Origin: Janthinobacterium lividum | Lineage (GTDB): Bacteria > Pseudomonadota > Gammaproteobacteria > Burkholderiales > Burkholderiaceae_D | Assembly (NCBI GenBank): GCA_945864765.1 | Contig: CAMBDR010000197.1 | Span: 1-7,325 of the forward strand | DNA length: 7,325 nt | Direction: 5' to 3' | Part shown: positions 5,030 through 7,325 of the stretch, one piece after another | Position numbering within the stretch: the stretch's first letter is position 1 | How the letters are laid out: the number at the start of each line of letters is the position of its first letter | Position numbers and translations under genes: made by a program | Notes under the pieces: model-generated | The model's database searches: none | What the model was told of the DNA's origin: nothing | What the model saw: the letters and a program-made list of their open reading frames with translations, nothing else

Positions 5030-5054
5030 GTTTGTCTCCTGATTAAGAGTGATC

Positions 5055-5096
5055 AGAATACTTGACGCAAAGCATCTGGTCTGTGCGCTGGCGTAC
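5055..5096 (-). promoter_or_regulatory. Dyad operator plus -10 box of the glycine-zipper lipoprotein operon (site B)
   Basis: The dyad GTACG-CCAG-CGCAC (minus reading of 5083-5096) is followed by AGA and, 22 bases on, by TATTCT (5055-5060). It is identical to site A across 19 bases (5078-5096 and 2388-2406), while the sequence around it differs, so the match is not a by-product of gene duplication over the whole region. The predicted leader is about 20 bases and contains AGGAG. Confidence 0.7.
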
Positions 5097-5146
5097 CCAG
5101 CAATCATTTTGGTAATCTGCAACTGATTTTTTGTTGTGCTGATCAA

Positions 5147-5434
5147 TAGTGATGTTTTCGTGAGGCCGGGGTCAGTCCTTGCCTTTTGCGTGACTTGTGG
5201 CGGCTGTTCAACGTGTGACTTGGGGCGAATTGCCCGCCCAGCCCGGCATACCGCAACGGCTTAGTTCCTGTCGCGGCCATGCTTATTGGGATTTTATCGA
5301 TGGTTATGACAGGTGAAGCCGATAGGAACATTCCACCCAATTCGCTGTTGATCTTGGCATCCGTCCTTGAGGCAAAGGCGGTATTGAGTGTGATTCGCTA
5401 ATTTACGCTCATATTTTTACATTTATTGTGATCG
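5147..5434. other. Gene-poor interval with possible mobile-element debris
   Basis: No convincing gene. The plus strand at 5168-5187 reads GGGGTCAGTCCTTGCCTTTT, which resembles sequences I associate with ends of REP/tyrosine-transposase (RAYT) elements; this is from memory only. Next come two near copies of GTGACTTGKGGCG (5190-5202 and 5215-5227, one mismatch) and a small inverted repeat GGGC-GAATT-GCCC (5223-5235). A minus-strand frame (5143-5340) shows no recognisable protein. From 5340 to 5434 nothing stands out beyond AT-rich sequence. Confidence 0.3.
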
Positions 5435-5746
5435 TTATGCCAGCACTTCCAACCCCATGCGATCAACCAGGTTGAGCAGCTTCAAAGAGGGTCCGTTCGG
5501 CAGTTTTTGCCCTTGCTCCCATTTTTGCACCGTCGAAAGGCTGGTATTGAGGTACGCCGCAAACACAGCTTGACTGGCCTTGAAGCGCAAACGTAACCCC
5601 TTGATTTGTTCGGCACTGTAGGTTTGCACTGGCGGCAGACACAGGGCATCGAACTCGCGCATGGTCATAGCGTCCATGACGCCCGCGTCATGCAAACCTT
5701 TTGCTGTCCCATGTAAAACGTCCAGTAATTTCTCATGTTTGCTCAT
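5435..5746 (-). CDS. HigA-like XRE-family antitoxin/transcriptional regulator, no toxin partner seen
   Basis: 103 residues. An N-terminal helical part (MSKHEKLLDVLHGTAKGLHD, then MTMREFDALCLPP) is followed by a Cro/C1-type helix-turn-helix at about 45-100: YSAEQIKGLRLRFKASQ, VFAAYLNTSLSTVQKWEQG, KLPNGPSLKLLNLVDRMGLE. The S-Q-A-V-F-A-A-Y-L-N-T-S-x-S-T-V-x-x-W-E-Q-G helix pair and the P-x-G-P-S-L-K-L-L-N-L-V tail are typical of HigA-2-like antitoxins, which neutralise RelE/HigB-type mRNA-cleaving toxins and repress their own operon. In those operons the toxin normally lies just upstream on the same strand; here 346 non-coding bases lie upstream and nothing toxin-like downstream. It is therefore an orphan antitoxin or a solo regulator. 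GAGGTG 5 bases before the ATG fixes the start. Confidence 0.9.
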   Translation of the reverse strand: MSKHEKLLDVLHGTAKGLHDAGVMDAMTMREFDALCLPPVQTYSAEQIKGLRLRFKASQAVFAAYLNTSLSTVQKWEQGQKLPNGPSLKLLNLVDRMGLEVLA

Positions 5747-5776
5747 TTTTCACCTCGATCAATTCCCCTGTTTGTA

Positions 5777-5788
5777 TAGTATGTAGTA
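5777..5788 (-). promoter_or_regulatory. Possible autoregulatory repeat of the HigA-like gene
   Basis: TAGTA-TG-TAGTA on the plus strand is a direct repeat with a 7-base period, about 30-40 bases upstream of the gene start. The minus strand reads TACTAT here, usable as a -10 box, so a bound repressor would block it. The support is short and weak. Confidence 0.3.
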
Positions 5789-5917
5789 GCATTTTTGCAT
5801 CGCACCGCGGTAATTTGATGTAAATAATTTGTCTGGAAGATTTGCATGCGGATATTGCGGAAAATATGGTGGCTAAATTATAGTACTAAGTCTTATAGCA
5901 GTGTAGCATACGGATTT

Positions 5918-5972
5918 GGGCGGCAATGTCTATTTTAAATCGGAAACATTGCTTTCCCCTAAAAAACCGCCC
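5918..5972. other. Nested inverted repeat in the intergenic region
   Basis: Inner arms GCAATGT (5923-5929) and ACATTGC (5946-5952) enclose a 16-base AT-rich loop. Outer arms GGGCGG (5918-5923) and CCGCCC (5967-5972) flank them, asymmetrically. The element lies in the 346-base gap between the divergent HigA-like and gntR genes. It could be a decayed small inverted-repeat element or an RNA hairpin. Apart from this, the two promoter areas and AT-rich sequence at 5800-5910, nothing is recognised in the gap. Confidence 0.35.
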
Positions 5973-6026
5973 CTAAAAATCTGCCACACACCCAAAAAAA
6001 ATCCAATCTAAAATCCAAGGTCAGCA

Positions 6027-6054
6027 TTGACAAGCCCCAAATTACTGTTACACT
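6027..6054 (+). promoter_or_regulatory. Sigma-70 promoter of the gntR/ABC operon
   Basis: A perfect -35 box TTGACA (6027-6032), a 16-base spacer and TACACT (6049-6054, 4 of 6) as -10. The predicted start is near 6061, giving a leader of about 30 bases with no evident Shine-Dalgarno. Confidence 0.6.
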
Positions 6055-6055
6055 G

Positions 6056-6071
6056 TATTACTCAACTAATA
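6056..6071 (+). promoter_or_regulatory. Probable GntR autoregulatory operator
   Basis: A perfect dyad TATTA-N6-TAATA lies just downstream of the -10 box and over the predicted transcription start. Repressors of the YtrA class commonly bind such AT-rich dyads at their own promoters, so binding here would block the operon. Assignment to this protein is inferred from position. Confidence 0.5.
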
Positions 6072-6092
6072 GACTGACTCACCGAAAACCCC

Positions 6093-6491
6093 ATGACACC
6101 CCATTCACCCAGAATTTTTTCGATTGCAACCGGATCAAACGAGCCGATTTATCGGCAATTGGTGGATCAGGTGCGGCGTTTGGTGGTGGGCGGGCAGCTC
6201 GCGCCGGGTGACGCCTTGCCTTCGGTGCGTGAGATTGCGCAAGAGTTGACGCTTAACCCCATGACTGTTTCCAAAGCCTGGAATATTCTGGAAACCGAAG
6301 GCGTGCTGCAACGACGGCGCGGGCAGGGCATGTATGTGGCCCAGCGCGGTGCGGGCACAGCCGTTGCCGAGCGCCGTATCGATTTGCTCCGTCCTACGCT
6401 GGAGCGCGCCGTGCTGGAAGCGCGCCAGCTTGAAATATCGCTTGAAACCAGCCTCGCCTTATTTGAACAAATCTACAAGGAGCAAGAATGA
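6093..6491 (+). CDS. GntR-family transcriptional repressor, YtrA subfamily
   Basis: 132 residues. A winged helix-turn-helix fills about 17-84: EPIYRQLVDQVRRLVVGGQL, PGDALPSVREIAQELTLNP, TVSKAWNILETEGVLQRRRG, QGMYVA, all diagnostic of GntR (P-I-Y-x-Q-L, L-P-S-V-R-x-L/I-A, L-x-x-x-G-x-G-x-Y/F-V). The short C-terminal part (85-132) is two helices for dimerisation without a ligand-binding domain, which together with the length defines the YtrA subfamily. YtrA proteins repress operons for ABC transporters; here the ATPase gene overlaps by 4 bases (ATGA), so the two are translationally coupled. No strong Shine-Dalgarno precedes the ATG, which is chosen from the family start. Codons 109-117 contain a 26-base sequence repeated at 3938-3963. 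Confidence 0.95.
   Translation: MTPHSPRIFSIATGSNEPIYRQLVDQVRRLVVGGQLAPGDALPSVREIAQELTLNPMTVSKAWNILETEGVLQRRRGQGMYVAQRGAGTAVAERRIDLLRPTLERAVLEARQLEISLETSLALFEQIYKEQE
6418..6443 (+). repeat. 26-base exact repeat, copy inside gntR
   Basis: Identical to 3938-3963. Here it encodes part of the C-terminal dimerisation helix (EARQLEISL), so it is protein-coding in this copy and intergenic in the other. Confidence 0.85.
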
Positions 6492-7325
6492 ACAATTTAA
6501 TCGTGGAACTACAATCGGTGTATTGCTCCAATGGTGGGCCAGCGGTATTGAAGGGGCTGGATTGGCAAATTGAAGCCGGCAAAGTCATCGGTTTGCTGGG
6601 GCGCAATGGCGCGGGTAAAACCACCTTGCTGGAATGCATGCTGGGCTTGCGCCAAGTCGGTGCTATTACGGTGAAGGTGGAATTATTCGGCGAAGACATC
6701 AAAAAATTGAGCGATGCCAGCCGCGCGCGTATCGGCTATGTGCCGCAAAGCCCGGATTTGTTCAATTGGTTGACCGCAAACGAGATGCTGGATTTTTTCA
6801 AAACCATGTACCCGCGCTGGAATACCGCCAAGGTGAAGTATTTGCTTGGGCGTTGGGGCTTTGATGCGATGTCCGGCAGGCGCATTGCGGATATGTCGCT
6901 GGGCCAGATGCAGCGGCTCTCAATTATCCGTGCCTTGGCGCATGACCCGGATCTGTTGATTTTGGATGAGCCAGTGGCCAGCCTTGACCCGGTAGCGCGG
7001 CGCGATTTCCTGTACGAACTGGTGAATAACGTCATTGAGCGCAATACCACGGTGGTTTTTTCGACTCATATTTTGTCCGATCTGGAGCGGGTGGCGTTTG
7101 ATGTGGCGTTTTTGAAAGCTGGCAAAATTGCCTTGCAAGGGGCGCTGGATGAAGTGCAAGAAGATTGCTTTTGCCTGACTGGCCCGGCACTGGAGATTGC
7201 GCGCCTGCGCATCCCGCGCGTGGTGCGCGGCGCGGATGGCGCGGATGGCACGAACCCCGAGGCGCGGGTGCTGGTGCGCCTGAGCGTGGCAGACTTGCTG
7301 GATTTGCGTGGAAAGAATTTGCCAA
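6488..7325 (+). CDS. ABC transporter ATP-binding protein, YtrB-like, incomplete at the 3' end
   Basis: 279 codons are visible and the frame is still open at the window edge. The nucleotide-binding domain is complete. Walker A is GRNGAGKTT (38-46), the Q-loop is Gln87 in YVPQSPD, the signature is MSLGQMQRL (136-144), Walker B is LLILDEP (156-162), the D-loop is SLD (165-167) and the switch histidine is His194 in STH. The signature reads S-L-G-Q rather than the usual S-G-G-Q. After about 220 an extra C-terminal domain starts, including the low-complexity stretch GADGADG from a tandem 9-base duplication (7229-7246). It energises export or another transport step across the inner membrane; the permease is presumably the next gene, outside the window. 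Substrate is unknown; partners of YtrA regulators are often linked to envelope stress or antibiotic response. AAGGAG (6477-6482) precedes the ATG, which overlaps the gntR stop. Confidence 0.95.
   Translation, partial: MNNLIVELQSVYCSNGGPAVLKGLDWQIEAGKVIGLLGRNGAGKTTLLECMLGLRQVGAITVKVELFGEDIKKLSDASRARIGYVPQSPDLFNWLTANEMLDFFKTMYPRWNTAKVKYLLGRWGFDAMSGRRIADMSLGQMQRLSIIRALAHDPDLLILDEPVASLDPVARRDFLYELVNNVIERNTTVVFSTHILSDLERVAFDVAFLKAGKIALQGALDEVQEDCFCLTGPALEIARLRIPRVVRGADGADGTNPEARVLVRLSVADLLDLRGKNLP

Noticed and set aside
5143..5340. Minus-strand 65-codon frame
   Set aside because: No recognisable motif, unusual composition, and overlaps repeat-like sequence; treated as non-coding.

Overview
The window looks like chromosomal DNA of a betaproteobacterium, most likely of the Burkholderiales. 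This is inferred from the mix of families (glycine-zipper proteins with a C-x2-C-G-T-V-E motif, CsbD, BON lipoproteins, DUF3096, a YtrA-type GntR/ABC pair), a medium-to-high G+C content and strong Shine-Dalgarno sequences. No species can be named from the sequence alone.

Layout. Positions 1-168 hold the 3' end of an OmpA/MotB-type peptidoglycan-binding gene (+), visibly richer in G+C than what follows. From about 195 to 5100 lies a block of small envelope and stress genes. In order they are a BON lipoprotein (-, 263-598), CsbD (-, 934-1149) downstream of a large exported glycine-zipper protein (-, 1196-2278), a divergent double-BON lipoprotein (+, 2556-3158), an unknown four-helix membrane protein (+, 3404-3883), and a convergent operon read on the minus strand: glycine-zipper lipoprotein (5029-4568), sll1863-like coiled-coil stress protein (4508-4224) and DUF3096 mini-membrane protein (4183-4031). 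After a gene-poor stretch with possible mobile-element debris comes an orphan HigA-like antitoxin/regulator (-, 5435-5746). The window ends in a GntR (YtrA-type) repressor (+, 6093-6491) overlapping by 4 bases an ABC transporter ATPase (+, 6488 to the end, incomplete).

The main find is a shared promoter module. Four intergenic sites carry a dyad of the form GTNCG-N4-CGCAC followed by AGA, always in the same orientation relative to the gene downstream. At exactly 22 bases after each dyad there is a -10-like hexamer (TATTGT, TATTCT, CATAGT; weaker TACCCT). This geometry centres the dyad near -41.5, the classical class II activator position, and no good -35 box is present. The sites precede both BON lipoprotein genes and both glycine-zipper transcription units, so CsbD, the sll1863-like protein and DUF3096 probably belong to the same regulon by cotranscription. 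The regulator is not in the window. The likely picture is a locally clustered envelope/osmotic-stress regulon: periplasmic BON and glycine-zipper proteins anchored in or near the outer membrane, plus small cytoplasmic and inner-membrane stress proteins.

Other points: a perfect 26-base repeat shared between the end of the gntR gene and a hairpin between convergent genes 2.5 kb away; an internal duplication in the large glycine-zipper protein; a possible frameshifted mini-gene after the double-BON gene; and an operator-like dyad at the gntR promoter.
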